The notes under the pieces: model-generated
Database searches by the model: none
Told to the model about the DNA's origin: nothing
Seen by the model: the letters and a program-made list of their open reading frames with translations, nothing else
In this document: positions 8,092-15,030 of the stretch, piece after piece
How the letters are laid out: every line of letters starts with the position of its first letter
How positions within the stretch are numbered: position 1 is the first letter of the stretch
Position numbers and translations under genes: made by a program
Source: an uncultured Lachnospiraceae bacterium
GTDB lineage: Bacteria > Bacillota > Clostridia > Lachnospirales > Lachnospiraceae
Reading direction: 5' to 3'
Assembly: GCA_910586025.1 (NCBI GenBank)
Contig: CAJUIO010000069.1
Coordinates: 1 to 19,391, forward strand
Length of the DNA stretch: 19,391 nucleotides

Positions 8092-9315
8092 TCAGCTCCT
8101 GTAATCCGCATTGATCTTCACATAATCGTAGGTCAGATCGCATCCCCATGCCGTGGCGCTGTGCGTTCCCATCTTCATATCCGCAATCACAGTAACCTCC
8201 GGCTGCGAGATAATTTCCGCCGCCTCTTCCTCGCTGTAATCGGCGGATGCCCCATCCTTATAAATCAAAAGCTTTCCGGCCCTGCTCTCAAAATACAATT
8301 CCATATTTTCCGGGTCAAAGGAAACACCGCTGTAGCCAAGGGCACAAAGAAATCTTCCCCAGTTTGCGTCGTGGCCGTAGATTGCCGCCTTGCACAGGCT
8401 GGAGCCGACCACTGACTTGCAAAGAAGCCTGGCATCCTGCTTGGCCGCAGCTCCAATCACCTTTACCTCAAACAGGGCGGTGGCACCCTCGCCGTCCCCC
8501 GCCATCATCTTTGCCAGAGTCTCGTTGACATAATGGAGAGCTTCCTTAAAAGCCGCATACTCCGCAGTTCCCTCCAGAATCTCGGGGTTTTCCGCCATGC
8601 CGTTTGCCAGAATAAGCAGCGTGTCATTGGTGGAGGTATCCCCGTCCACGGAGACCATGTTAAAGGTATCGGCCACATCCTCCCGAAGTGCCTTCGTCAG
8701 AAGCTCCTTTGAGATCACCGCGTCCGTGGTGAGAAAGCCCAGCATGGTGCACATGTTGGGATGAATCATTCCGGAGCCCTTACACATGCCTCCAAGGGTC
8801 ACACTCGCTCCACCCACCTGAATCTGAACCGCAGCCTGCTTGGAACAGGTATCCGTGGTCATAATGGCCTGTGCCGCAAGTGTTCCGGCCTCAAGCGTAT
8901 CCTTCCTGGCCCTGGCAAGCTCTCTTACTCCCGCCTCGATCCTGTCTATGGGAAGCTGCATGCCGATCACCCCGGTGGAGGCCACCAGCACGGCGCTCTC
9001 CGGAATTCCAAGCTCTGCGGCCGCTGCCGCTGCCGTCCTCTCGCAGTAGGAATAGCCTTCCCTTCCGGTGCCCGCATTGGCAATCCCCGCATTGACAATC
9101 ACCGCCTGCCCGAAGGGGGATTCCTCCACCACCTTCTTGTCCCAGAGCACGGGGGCCGCCTTCACCACGTTGCTGGTAAAGGTTCCCGCAAGGACACAGG
9201 GAGTGCGGCTGTAGATCATTGCCATGTCCTTCCTGTCCTTATATTTGATTCCCGCTTCCACGCCTGCCGCCTCAAAGCCTTTCGCCGCAGTCACTCCTCC
9301 TGTTATGATCTTCAT
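8092..9315 (-). CDS. argJ: glutamate N-acetyltransferase / amino-acid N-acetyltransferase
   Basis: ArgJ moves the acetyl group from N-acetylornithine to glutamate and, in bifunctional forms, also makes N-acetylglutamate from acetyl-CoA. The precursor cleaves itself before a threonine nucleophile, seen here in KGSGMIHPNMCTMLGF (Thr190 when counting from MKII). The oxyanion-hole motif STGVIG is at about 113-118. Two in-frame ATGs are close together. The GGAGG at the leader is seven bases from the second (9313-9315) but only one base from the first (9319-9321), so the MKIITGG start (407 residues) is chosen. It follows a GNAT gene by 66 bases, with a GC-rich hairpin in the gap. argC, often beside argJ, is absent. 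Whether this copy is mono- or bifunctional cannot be read with confidence. Confidence 0.95.
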   Translation of the reverse strand: MKIITGGVTAAKGFEAAGVEAGIKYKDRKDMAMIYSRTPCVLAGTFTSNVVKAAPVLWDKKVVEESPFGQAVIVNAGIANAGTGREGYSYCERTAAAAAAELGIPESAVLVASTGVIGMQLPIDRIEAGVRELARARKDTLEAGTLAAQAIMTTDTCSKQAAVQIQVGGASVTLGGMCKGSGMIHPNMCTMLGFLTTDAVISKELLTKALREDVADTFNMVSVDGDTSTNDTLLILANGMAENPEILEGTAEYAAFKEALHYVNETLAKMMAGDGEGATALFEVKVIGAAAKQDARLLCKSVVGSSLCKAAIYGHDANWGRFLCALGYSGVSFDPENMELYFESRAGKLLIYKDGASADYSEEEAAEIISQPEVTVIADMKMGTHSATAWGCDLTYDYVKINADYRS

Positions 9316-9334
9316 TGCCATTCCTCCGTTTTCC

Positions 9335-9358
9335 GCGGCGGGCGCTATCCCCCGCCGC
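9335..9358 (-). promoter_or_regulatory. GC-rich hairpin in the argJ leader
   Basis: A perfect 8-bp stem (GCGGCGGG with CCCGCCGC) around an 8-base loop lies between the GNAT stop and the argJ ribosome binding site on the minus strand. No T-run follows it in the reading direction; a T-run instead precedes it, so it is not a standard terminator. It could stabilise or process the mRNA, or set the ratio of GNAT to argJ expression. The role is inferred; the stem is directly seen. Confidence 0.5.
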
Positions 9359-9381
9359 CCAAAAAATCTGCCGTATCTTTG

Positions 9382-9828
9382 CTATTTATTGTAATTCACA
9401 ATATTTTCCTTATTTAATACAAAATCATAATAGTTAAGGTCTTCCCTCTTCGTCCATCCGACTCTGCGCCAGAAAGCGTTGCCCACGTCATTCTTGGTAA
9501 AAGCGATCAGGGAAACCTTGCTGATGTGCTCTCTCTCGAGGGCCTTCATGCAGTGCACCACCATGCTCTTTCCGATTCCGCGCATCCGGTAGTCCTCATG
9601 GACGCACACATGGTACAGACAGCCTCTTCTTCCGTCATGGCCGCATAGAATGCTTCCCACGATTCTGCCATCCTCCACCGCCACCACGCTGGTGCCCGGG
9701 TTTCTCTTAAGGAACCTCTCCACACCCTCCCGGGAATCGTCAATGCTCCGCATGGCAAACCCCCTGATGGTCATCCACAGATCATATACGCCCTCATAGT
9801 CCTCGATCGTCATTACTCTGACTGCCAT
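9382..9828 (-). CDS. GNAT-family N-acetyltransferase at the head of the arg operon
   Basis: About 148 residues from the ATG at 9826-9828 (MAVRVMTIEDYEGVYDLW). The acetyl-CoA binding motif A is clear: VCVHEDYRMRGIGKSMV (R/Q-x-x-G-x-G/A type). The C-terminal NAFWRRVGW segment is the usual GNAT motif B region. The chosen start has an AAAGGAAG ribosome binding site; an in-frame ATG at 9847-9849 also has GGAAGG nearby and is the alternative. The longer frame upstream is excluded because the promoter (9893-9921) would begin transcription near 9886. It lies first in the transcript that continues into argJ, so a role linked to glutamate or ornithine acetylation is possible, but many GNAT genes of this size modify unrelated substrates. 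No substrate can be named from sequence. Confidence 0.85.
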   Translation of the reverse strand: MAVRVMTIEDYEGVYDLWMTIRGFAMRSIDDSREGVERFLKRNPGTSVVAVEDGRIVGSILCGHDGRRGCLYHVCVHEDYRMRGIGKSMVVHCMKALEREHISKVSLIAFTKNDVGNAFWRRVGWTKREDLNYYDFVLNKENIVNYNK

Positions 9829-9892
9829 AGTCTTCTTCCTTTCCGCCATTCCAGCCTTCCGTGCGCTTTTTCTCCTTGAACATTCACCGATT

Positions 9893-9921
9893 ATTTTATG
9901 ACATGTGGCTCCGCACGTCAA
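9893..9921 (-). promoter_or_regulatory. promoter for the GNAT-argJBD operon
   Basis: On the minus strand, TTGACG (9916-9921) and TAAAAT (9893-9898) are separated by exactly 17 bases, a strong housekeeping promoter match. Predicted transcription start is near 9886, about 60 bases before the GNAT start codon. No further good promoter or terminator was seen down to 2243. Confidence 0.75.
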
Positions 9922-9966
9922 GTAATTCCTTGGCCTTCCGCATAATACCGCCCCCGGGTGTAACGG

Positions 9967-10252
9967 ATTATCGTTCCTGTTCACGCACAGCCTTCAGTCC
10001 GCTTTGCGAACACTTGTGAAGCTGCTTGCTTCGAAATCAAAGACTTGCAACAATGACAAATCACAAGCAAGGCACTTTGGAGCCGCCGGTGTTTAGGCGC
10101 TGTGTTTTAGCGCCTTACGCACCGCTGCGAGCGACATGTAGCGAGAGCGTGCCTGTGGTGATTTGTCACTGTTGCAAGCCGGACTTTGGAAGCGATTGCT
10201 TCGCAAGTGTTCGCAAAGCGGACTGACGGCTGTGAGTGAACAGGAACTGATT
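9967..10252. repeat. 286-bp imperfect palindrome (dispersed-element-like)
   Basis: The two arms are inverted copies over nearly their whole length. Across the best 47 bases (about 9975-10021 against 10200-10246) there are only about three mismatches, with shared cores such as TCAGTCCGCTTTGCGAACA. A second matched block is TTGCAACAATGACAAATCAC at 10046-10065, against its inverted copy near 10158-10177. Both arms also carry a small local hairpin (GAAGC...GCTTC) with different loops. The centre (about 10085-10145) holds short stems such as GCGCT/AGCGC. It encodes nothing convincing. It lies exactly between two divergent promoters and has no transposase, consistent with a MITE-like or REP-like repeat. 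Confidence 0.8.
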
Positions 10253-10286
10253 ATACTTTTCAAAACATGAAGCTCAAGGAAAACGT

Positions 10287-10315
10287 TTGAAAAAAACCAG
10301 AATACCATATATAAT
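10287..10315 (+). promoter_or_regulatory. promoter for the acetyltransferase-kinase-binding protein operon
   Basis: TTGAAA at 10287-10292 and TATAAT at 10310-10315 with a 17-base spacer. Transcription should begin near 10322, about 50 bases before the first gene. The -10 box lies inside the first copy of a 12-base direct repeat. Confidence 0.75.
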
Positions 10316-10356
10316 AGAGACCGGGAACATGTAAGCATCAGAAGGAATACCATATA
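10300..10356 (+). repeat. 12-base direct repeat overlapping promoter and leader
   Basis: GAATACCATATA occurs at 10300-10311, overlapping the -10 box, and again at 10345-10356 in the leader just before the ribosome binding site; the copies start 45 bases apart. Such spacing could be a regulator binding pair or chance in an AT-rich leader. The regulator is not known. Confidence 0.45.
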
Positions 10357-10371
10357 GTAAGGGAGCAGCAT

Positions 10372-10974
10372 ATGACTGAGCTGGAAAAATGCATGGCGGG
10401 AGAGCCTTACGACTGCCACGACAAAATATTTTTGGAATTCAAGGAGACGGCAAGGAGGCTGCTGTCCTCCTACAACGCCCTGTCTTACGGGCAGAAGGAG
10501 GAGAAGACCCGAATCCTCGGACAGCTGTTCGCAAGAATCGGAACCAATGTATCCGTCGGCCTGCCGTTTCTGTGCGACTATGGACGCAACATTTTCATAG
10601 GCAGCAACGTGTCTGTTAACATGAACTGTACCTTTGTGGACTGCAACAGGATCACCATCGGCGACAATGTCCTTATCGCCTCCAATGTACAGCTTTACAC
10701 GGCAGCTCATCCGGTAGAACTGGCCGCAAGGCTCACCCCGGACTGGACGCCGGATAAGGCGGAGTACTTCTGCCGGACCTATGCCCTTCCCATCACCATC
10801 GGAGACGGCTGCTGGCTGGGCGGCGGCGTGATCGTCCTTCCGGGCGTGACCATAGGCCCCGGTTCCGTCATCGGTGCCGGAAGCGTGGTCACAAGGGATA
10901 TTCCCGCCGATTCTCTGGCTGTGGGCAATCCCTGCCGCGTAATCCGCAGGATCAACGGCGGCTCTATGGGATGA
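10372..10974 (+). CDS. sugar O-acetyltransferase (maltose acetyltransferase / LacA-NodL type)
   Basis: A 200-residue left-handed beta-helix acyltransferase. It has the short N-terminal helical Mac domain (MTELEKCMAGEPYDCHD...), followed by hexapeptide repeats (ITIGDNV, ITIGDGCWLGGGVIVLPGVTIGPGSVIGAGSVVTRDIP, each block visible between about 74 and 185). The catalytic histidine is in YTAAHPVE (His113). Length and order match maltose, galactoside and NodL O-acetyltransferases, which use acetyl-CoA to acetylate a sugar hydroxyl in the cytosol; the exact sugar cannot be told. The start has an AAGGGAG ribosome binding site. It is the first gene of a likely operon with the hybrid kinase 35 bases downstream and the binding lipoprotein, which suggests a carbohydrate-related module. 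Confidence 0.92.
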   Translation: MTELEKCMAGEPYDCHDKIFLEFKETARRLLSSYNALSYGQKEEKTRILGQLFARIGTNVSVGLPFLCDYGRNIFIGSNVSVNMNCTFVDCNRITIGDNVLIASNVQLYTAAHPVELAARLTPDWTPDKAEYFCRTYALPITIGDGCWLGGGVIVLPGVTIGPGSVIGAGSVVTRDIPADSLAVGNPCRVIRRINGGSMG

Positions 10975-11009
10975 GGAATTACAGATTCAGGAAGTAAAAG
11001 GTGATTCAT

Positions 11010-13598
11010 ATGAAGGATAAAATAAAAAAGAGCGAAAACGGCAGAGGAATTCCTCTTATCGTTTCGATTATAATTGTTTTTTGCATTTTGGGAACCTTTG
11101 TTTTCTCCGTATCAAGAAAAATCTCCATGGAAATGTCCTCCTCCGCCATCGGGAATCTCAGTGAAAGTCTGAGCCTGATCAAGGGCACCATAGAGGTGCT
11201 GCTGAACAAGGATGCCGAGTTTCAAACGCTGATCGCCCAGGAGCTTACGACCCTGGAGGATCCGGAGGGCTTTATCCTCTCCTATCAGAGAAACAGATCC
11301 ATGGTAAAAATGTCGTTGATTTTTTCGGGAGAATCGGAGGGAATCTCCAATAACGGAGAAGTTTTTTCAGAGGAAGGCCTTGATTTTTCCTCCGGAAATA
11401 CCGTTGAAGGACTGCCGATTTCCCAGTCTTATCTGAACGACATGGGAACCTGGGCCTACACCTTTAAATGTCCTGTCGAGAAGGACGGCAGGGAAATCGC
11501 CACTCTTTATACGGAGTATATTTACGATTCCTTTGAGGAGGCCATGCCTCACAGCTTTTACAACAATATGGCCATGCTCTATATTATGGATGCCAAAAGC
11601 GAACGGCTCGTGTTAAAGCCCAGGGGAATCGGAGAGCGGAATGCGGGCCATCTGAATCTGGAGGATTTTTACCGGGCCAACAACATCCTGGAAGAGGATA
11701 TCAAGCGGGAAGTGGAGTATAATATAAAGAACGGCAAAAATATCATGTTTTATCATGATGTTCAGGGCAGGGACTCCCTCATCTATATGTGGGCCGTCAA
11801 CGGCGGAGCGATTTATTTAATCGGATACGTGCCCATTGAAGCGATCCAGCAGGAGGGAACGGCGGTAAACCAGAATATTCTGGTGGTTGTGGCCGTCACT
11901 CTGATCGCATTCTTTCTCTGCTGTCTTTTGTACTATTTCAATCACAGACAGCAGGAGCGCTCCCGGAAAGAGCGCGAGGAGGAAAGAGAGCTGCACAACA
12001 GACAGCTGTCGGAAGCTCTGAAGGCGGCACAGGTGGCAAGCAGCTCAAAGACCACCTTCCTCTCCAATATGTCCCACGATATCCGTACGCCCATGAATGC
12101 GATCCTGGGCTTTACCACTCTGCTTACAAAGGATGCAGACAATCCCGTCAAGGTACGGGAATACACGAGAAAGATCACCGCCTCCGGCCAGCATCTGCTC
12201 AGTCTGATCAACGACGTTCTGGATGTGTCGAAAATCGAGAGCGGAAAGGTGGTTCTGACCATCGGCGAGTTTACGCTGAATGATCTGATTTCCTCTGTGG
12301 ATGCCATCATACGTCCCATGGCAAACGCAAGGAAGCAGTCTTTCAATGTTACCGTGACGGATGTGAAGCACGAGTATCTGGTGGGGGATGAAACCAGGCT
12401 CAATCAGATTCTGATCAACCTTCTGTCCAACGCCGTCAAGTATACGCAGGAGGGCGGGAATATCTGGTTCCGGATTATCGAGCTTTCCCCTCGTTCCGGT
12501 CAGTTTGCACATCTTCGGATCGAGGTGGAGGATGACGGCTACGGCATGACGCCGGAATATTTAAAGACTATCTTCGATGCCTTTACCAGGGCGGAAAACA
12601 GCACCACAAACAAGGTGCAGGGAACCGGCCTTGGCATGGCCATCACAAAGAACATTGTAGAGCTCATGGGCGGCACTATCGAGGTGTTCAGCGAGGTGGA
12701 CAAGGGAAGTCTTTTCAGGGTGGAGCTGGAGCTGCGTATCCCGGATCTGCAAAGTGACGAGCAGTTCTGGAAGCAAAACGGAATTTCCCGGATCCTGGCA
12801 GTGGATGACGATGAGGATATCTGCAGGAGCATTCAGATCCTCATGAACAGCACCGGCATTCTGGTGGACACGGCATCCGGAGGCGAGCAGGCTCTGCGCA
12901 TGATCGAGGAGGCGCACAGCAACAATCAGGAATACCATGTGATTCTTCTGGATGAAAAGATGCCCGGAATGGACGGCACACAGACAGCTGAAAAAATCCG
13001 GTTGGATTTATCCGATTCGGTTCCCATCGTCTTTCTTACCGCCTGTGACGAGGCGGATATGCCGGAGGCCGCTTTTCATATCGGCAGTATGGAGCTCCTC
13101 CCCAAGCCGTTTTTCGTATCCGCCTTTAAGGAAAAAATCGTAAGCTTAAGGTCAGGCCATTCAAAAGACGCAAAATCGCCGGCAGCTTCTTTGGAGGATA
13201 TCGATCTGACGGGACTGCGTTTTCTGGTGGCGGAGGACAACGCAATCAATGCGGAAATTCTTTCAGAGCTTCTGGATCTGGAGGGTGCCTCCTGCGAGAT
13301 CATGGAAAACGGCCAGCTGATTGTAGAGCGTTTTCAGCAGACATCCGAGGGGGATTTTGACGCAATTCTGATGGATGTTCAGATGCCTGTCATGAACGGC
13401 TATGACGCAACCAGGGCAATCCGGGCTTTAAACCGCACAGACTGTGCAAAAATTCCCATTATCGCCATGACGGCAAACGCTTTTGCCGAGGACGTGAAGA
13501 ATGCCCTGGATGCCGGAATGAACGCACATGTGGCAAAGCCGATCGATATGGTATTATTAAAAAGGACATTAGGACAATATATACATAGAAAGGAATAA
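11010..13598 (+). CDS. hybrid sensor histidine kinase with two receiver domains
   Basis: About 862 residues. Order: short basic cytoplasmic start; membrane helix 1 (about 14-35); extracellular sensor region (about 38-285) I cannot assign; membrane helix 2 (about 288-310); charged coiled linker; HisKA with phospho-accepting His356 in SNMSHDIRTPMNA; HATPase with N box NQILINLLSNAVKYT, VEDDGYGM and GTGLGMAI; receiver 1 with Asp648 in LLDEKMPGMDG; receiver 2 with Asp789 in LMDVQMPVMNG. There is no Hpt or DNA-binding domain, so the final phosphate acceptor must be encoded elsewhere. The ATG at 11010 follows AAGGTGA at good distance; a GTG at 11001 with AGGAAG upstream would add three residues. The following binding-protein gene starts two bases after the stop, so the pair probably senses an extracellular ligand. 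Confidence 0.93.
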   Translation: MKDKIKKSENGRGIPLIVSIIIVFCILGTFVFSVSRKISMEMSSSAIGNLSESLSLIKGTIEVLLNKDAEFQTLIAQELTTLEDPEGFILSYQRNRSMVKMSLIFSGESEGISNNGEVFSEEGLDFSSGNTVEGLPISQSYLNDMGTWAYTFKCPVEKDGREIATLYTEYIYDSFEEAMPHSFYNNMAMLYIMDAKSERLVLKPRGIGERNAGHLNLEDFYRANNILEEDIKREVEYNIKNGKNIMFYHDVQGRDSLIYMWAVNGGAIYLIGYVPIEAIQQEGTAVNQNILVVVAVTLIAFFLCCLLYYFNHRQQERSRKEREEERELHNRQLSEALKAAQVASSSKTTFLSNMSHDIRTPMNAILGFTTLLTKDADNPVKVREYTRKITASGQHLLSLINDVLDVSKIESGKVVLTIGEFTLNDLISSVDAIIRPMANARKQSFNVTVTDVKHEYLVGDETRLNQILINLLSNAVKYTQEGGNIWFRIIELSPRSGQFAHLRIEVEDDGYGMTPEYLKTIFDAFTRAENSTTNKVQGTGLGMAITKNIVELMGGTIEVFSEVDKGSLFRVELELRIPDLQSDEQFWKQNGISRILAVDDDEDICRSIQILMNSTGILVDTASGGEQALRMIEEAHSNNQEYHVILLDEKMPGMDGTQTAEKIRLDLSDSVPIVFLTACDEADMPEAAFHIGSMELLPKPFFVSAFKEKIVSLRSGHSKDAKSPAASLEDIDLTGLRFLVAEDNAINAEILSELLDLEGASCEIMENGQLIVERFQQTSEGDFDAILMDVQMPVMNGYDATRAIRALNRTDCAKIPIIAMTANAFAEDVKNALDAGMNAHVAKPIDMVLLKRTLGQYIHRKE

Positions 13599-13600
13599 GT

Positions 13601-14920
13601 ATGTCAAGAAACACGAACTCAAAAATCAAAGGACCGATTCTGGTCTGTCTTGCGCACATCACCGCCCTTGCTCTGACAGCCTGCGGTACAATGGTGCCCC
13701 CTGACAAGAACCTTGTCGCAGGCGATGACGGCCACAGGAAGAGCATTAATCTGTTTGGCCCCATGGAAAAGTCAAATCCGGATGCCGACAACCTTTCGAG
13801 AACGGCATTTGACAAGACTGTCAGCATTGCCGAGGATGAGCTTGGGCTGACGGTGGAGTACCGCACCTACACGGCGGAAAACTATCAGGAGAAAACCTAT
13901 GATGACGTGGTGCTTGGCCGGGTCCGCAACAATATGGACGATCTGTATCTGCTCAATCCGGACACCATCCAGATCCTGGGCAGCGAGGGTAAGCTCCTTG
14001 ATCTGTCAGAGCTTGACAGCGCCGGGAATCTGCGCGATGTCGTAAGGATTGCCAACACGGTTGACGGAAAGCTGGTTGCAATCCCTCAGGAGGTGGTTGC
14101 CCACGGTCTGTTCGTGAATAAAGACATGTTCGACAGATACGGTCTTTCCCTGCCGGAAACCCCGGAGGATCTGCTCGAATGCTGCCGCGTCTTTCAGGAA
14201 AACGGAATCGAAACCCCTATCGGGGCCAACCGCTGGTGGCTGGAAAATTTCGTCTTTGCCCTGGCCTATGCGGATCTGTATAACGGTGGAAACACGGATG
14301 CGGAAATCGAAGCCCTCAATAACGGCGAGGCCAAATACAGTGACTATATGCGGCCCGGCTTTGAATTTTTGCAGGAGCTGATCGACAAGGGATATATTGA
14401 TGCCGAAAAAGCCTGCACCTATGAGGCCATTGAAGGCGAGGGCCCCGACTTCCTTTCGCAGAAAACACCGATTGTCATGGCTTACTGGGGTGCCGCAAAC
14501 ACGGAAACCGCTTATGGAAATCCTGATTTCAATCTTCAGGTTATCGGCTTTCCAAGCAGCCGGGGACAGATGCCGGTCATATCCAATACCGGCTACGGGA
14601 TTAACGTAGATGCCGAGCACCTGGAGGATACCAAAAGGGTTCTGGACATCATTCTTTCTGACGAATGCCTTCAGATTTACACGGAAACAAACAAGGTGAT
14701 TTCCCCCTCAAAAAATATCGAGGTGGACTGCATCCCCGCATTAAAGCCCCTGAATGACAAGGTGGATGACAACATTTACGTGCTTGGCTCTAATGCCGGC
14801 ATGAAGGTGGAGCAGTGGGGAAACACCTGTCTGATCGTCCGCAGTCTTCTGAGCGGGGCCACCGTGGACGAATGCATGGCCGAATTTGACAGACTGCAGG
14901 AAGAATCTTTGAGGGATTGA
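13601..14920 (+). CDS. lipoprotein extracellular solute-binding protein coupled to the histidine kinase
   Basis: A 439-residue secreted protein with a bacterial lipobox (ALALTACG, modified Cys28), so it is lipid-anchored on the outer face of the membrane. The rest resembles family 1 extracellular solute-binding proteins: KLVAIPQEVVAHGLFVNKDMFDRYGL is the hinge segment, GANRWWLENFVFALAYADLYNGG a likely ligand-cleft segment, and FLQELIDKGYIDAEKA and TPIVMAYWGAANTETAYG are typical later blocks. AAGGA inside the end of the kinase gene serves as its ribosome binding site, and only two bases separate the genes. No permease or ATPase lies nearby, so it more likely presents a ligand to the kinase than feeds a transporter. 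The ligand is unknown; carbohydrate is favoured by family and by the neighbouring sugar acetyltransferase. Its 3' end lies five bases from the convergent MFS fragment. Confidence 0.88.
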   Translation: MSRNTNSKIKGPILVCLAHITALALTACGTMVPPDKNLVAGDDGHRKSINLFGPMEKSNPDADNLSRTAFDKTVSIAEDELGLTVEYRTYTAENYQEKTYDDVVLGRVRNNMDDLYLLNPDTIQILGSEGKLLDLSELDSAGNLRDVVRIANTVDGKLVAIPQEVVAHGLFVNKDMFDRYGLSLPETPEDLLECCRVFQENGIETPIGANRWWLENFVFALAYADLYNGGNTDAEIEALNNGEAKYSDYMRPGFEFLQELIDKGYIDAEKACTYEAIEGEGPDFLSQKTPIVMAYWGAANTETAYGNPDFNLQVIGFPSSRGQMPVISNTGYGINVDAEHLEDTKRVLDIILSDECLQIYTETNKVISPSKNIEVDCIPALKPLNDKVDDNIYVLGSNAGMKVEQWGNTCLIVRSLLSGATVDECMAEFDRLQEESLRD

Positions 14921-14925
14921 GACCG

Positions 14926-15030
14926 CTATTTTACCATCCGGAAGGTTTTTTGCAGCATAACATACATCAGCCCCACAAAAAACAGGGCGTATACGGGCAT
15001 CAGCCCGACCGAAATATGATTTGCGATCAT
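14926..15030 (-). pseudogene. split-off last helix of the MFS transporter
   Basis: A 34-codon frame (MIANHISVGLMPVYALFFVG...) that reads as the twelfth membrane helix and tail of the transporter encoded just upstream. Its ATG overlaps the TGA of the main part by ATGA at 15027-15030, with the frame displaced. Restoring one base around 15030-15032 (for example a third base in a GGN codon before ATG) would join the two into one protein of about 389 residues. It may be a dead remnant, a sequencing error or, less likely, a translationally coupled single-helix subunit. Confidence 0.75.

Noticed and set aside
9876..9886. ARG-box-like operator (TGAATGTTCA in the minus-strand sequence) near the arg operon transcription start
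   Set aside because: It is a short palindrome that lacks the longer AT-rich spacing of ArgR/AhrC boxes and has no second copy; too weak to call.
10026..10710. Short open frames inside or reaching into the 286-bp palindrome
   Set aside because: They follow the palindrome and the antisense strand of the acetyltransferase gene; composition and lack of ribosome binding sites argue against genes.
14931..14952. Terminator-like ACC...GGT followed by six T after the plus-strand binding-protein gene
   Set aside because: The stem is only about three to four base pairs with a mismatch, too weak to call a terminator, and it lies in the opposing coding sequence.
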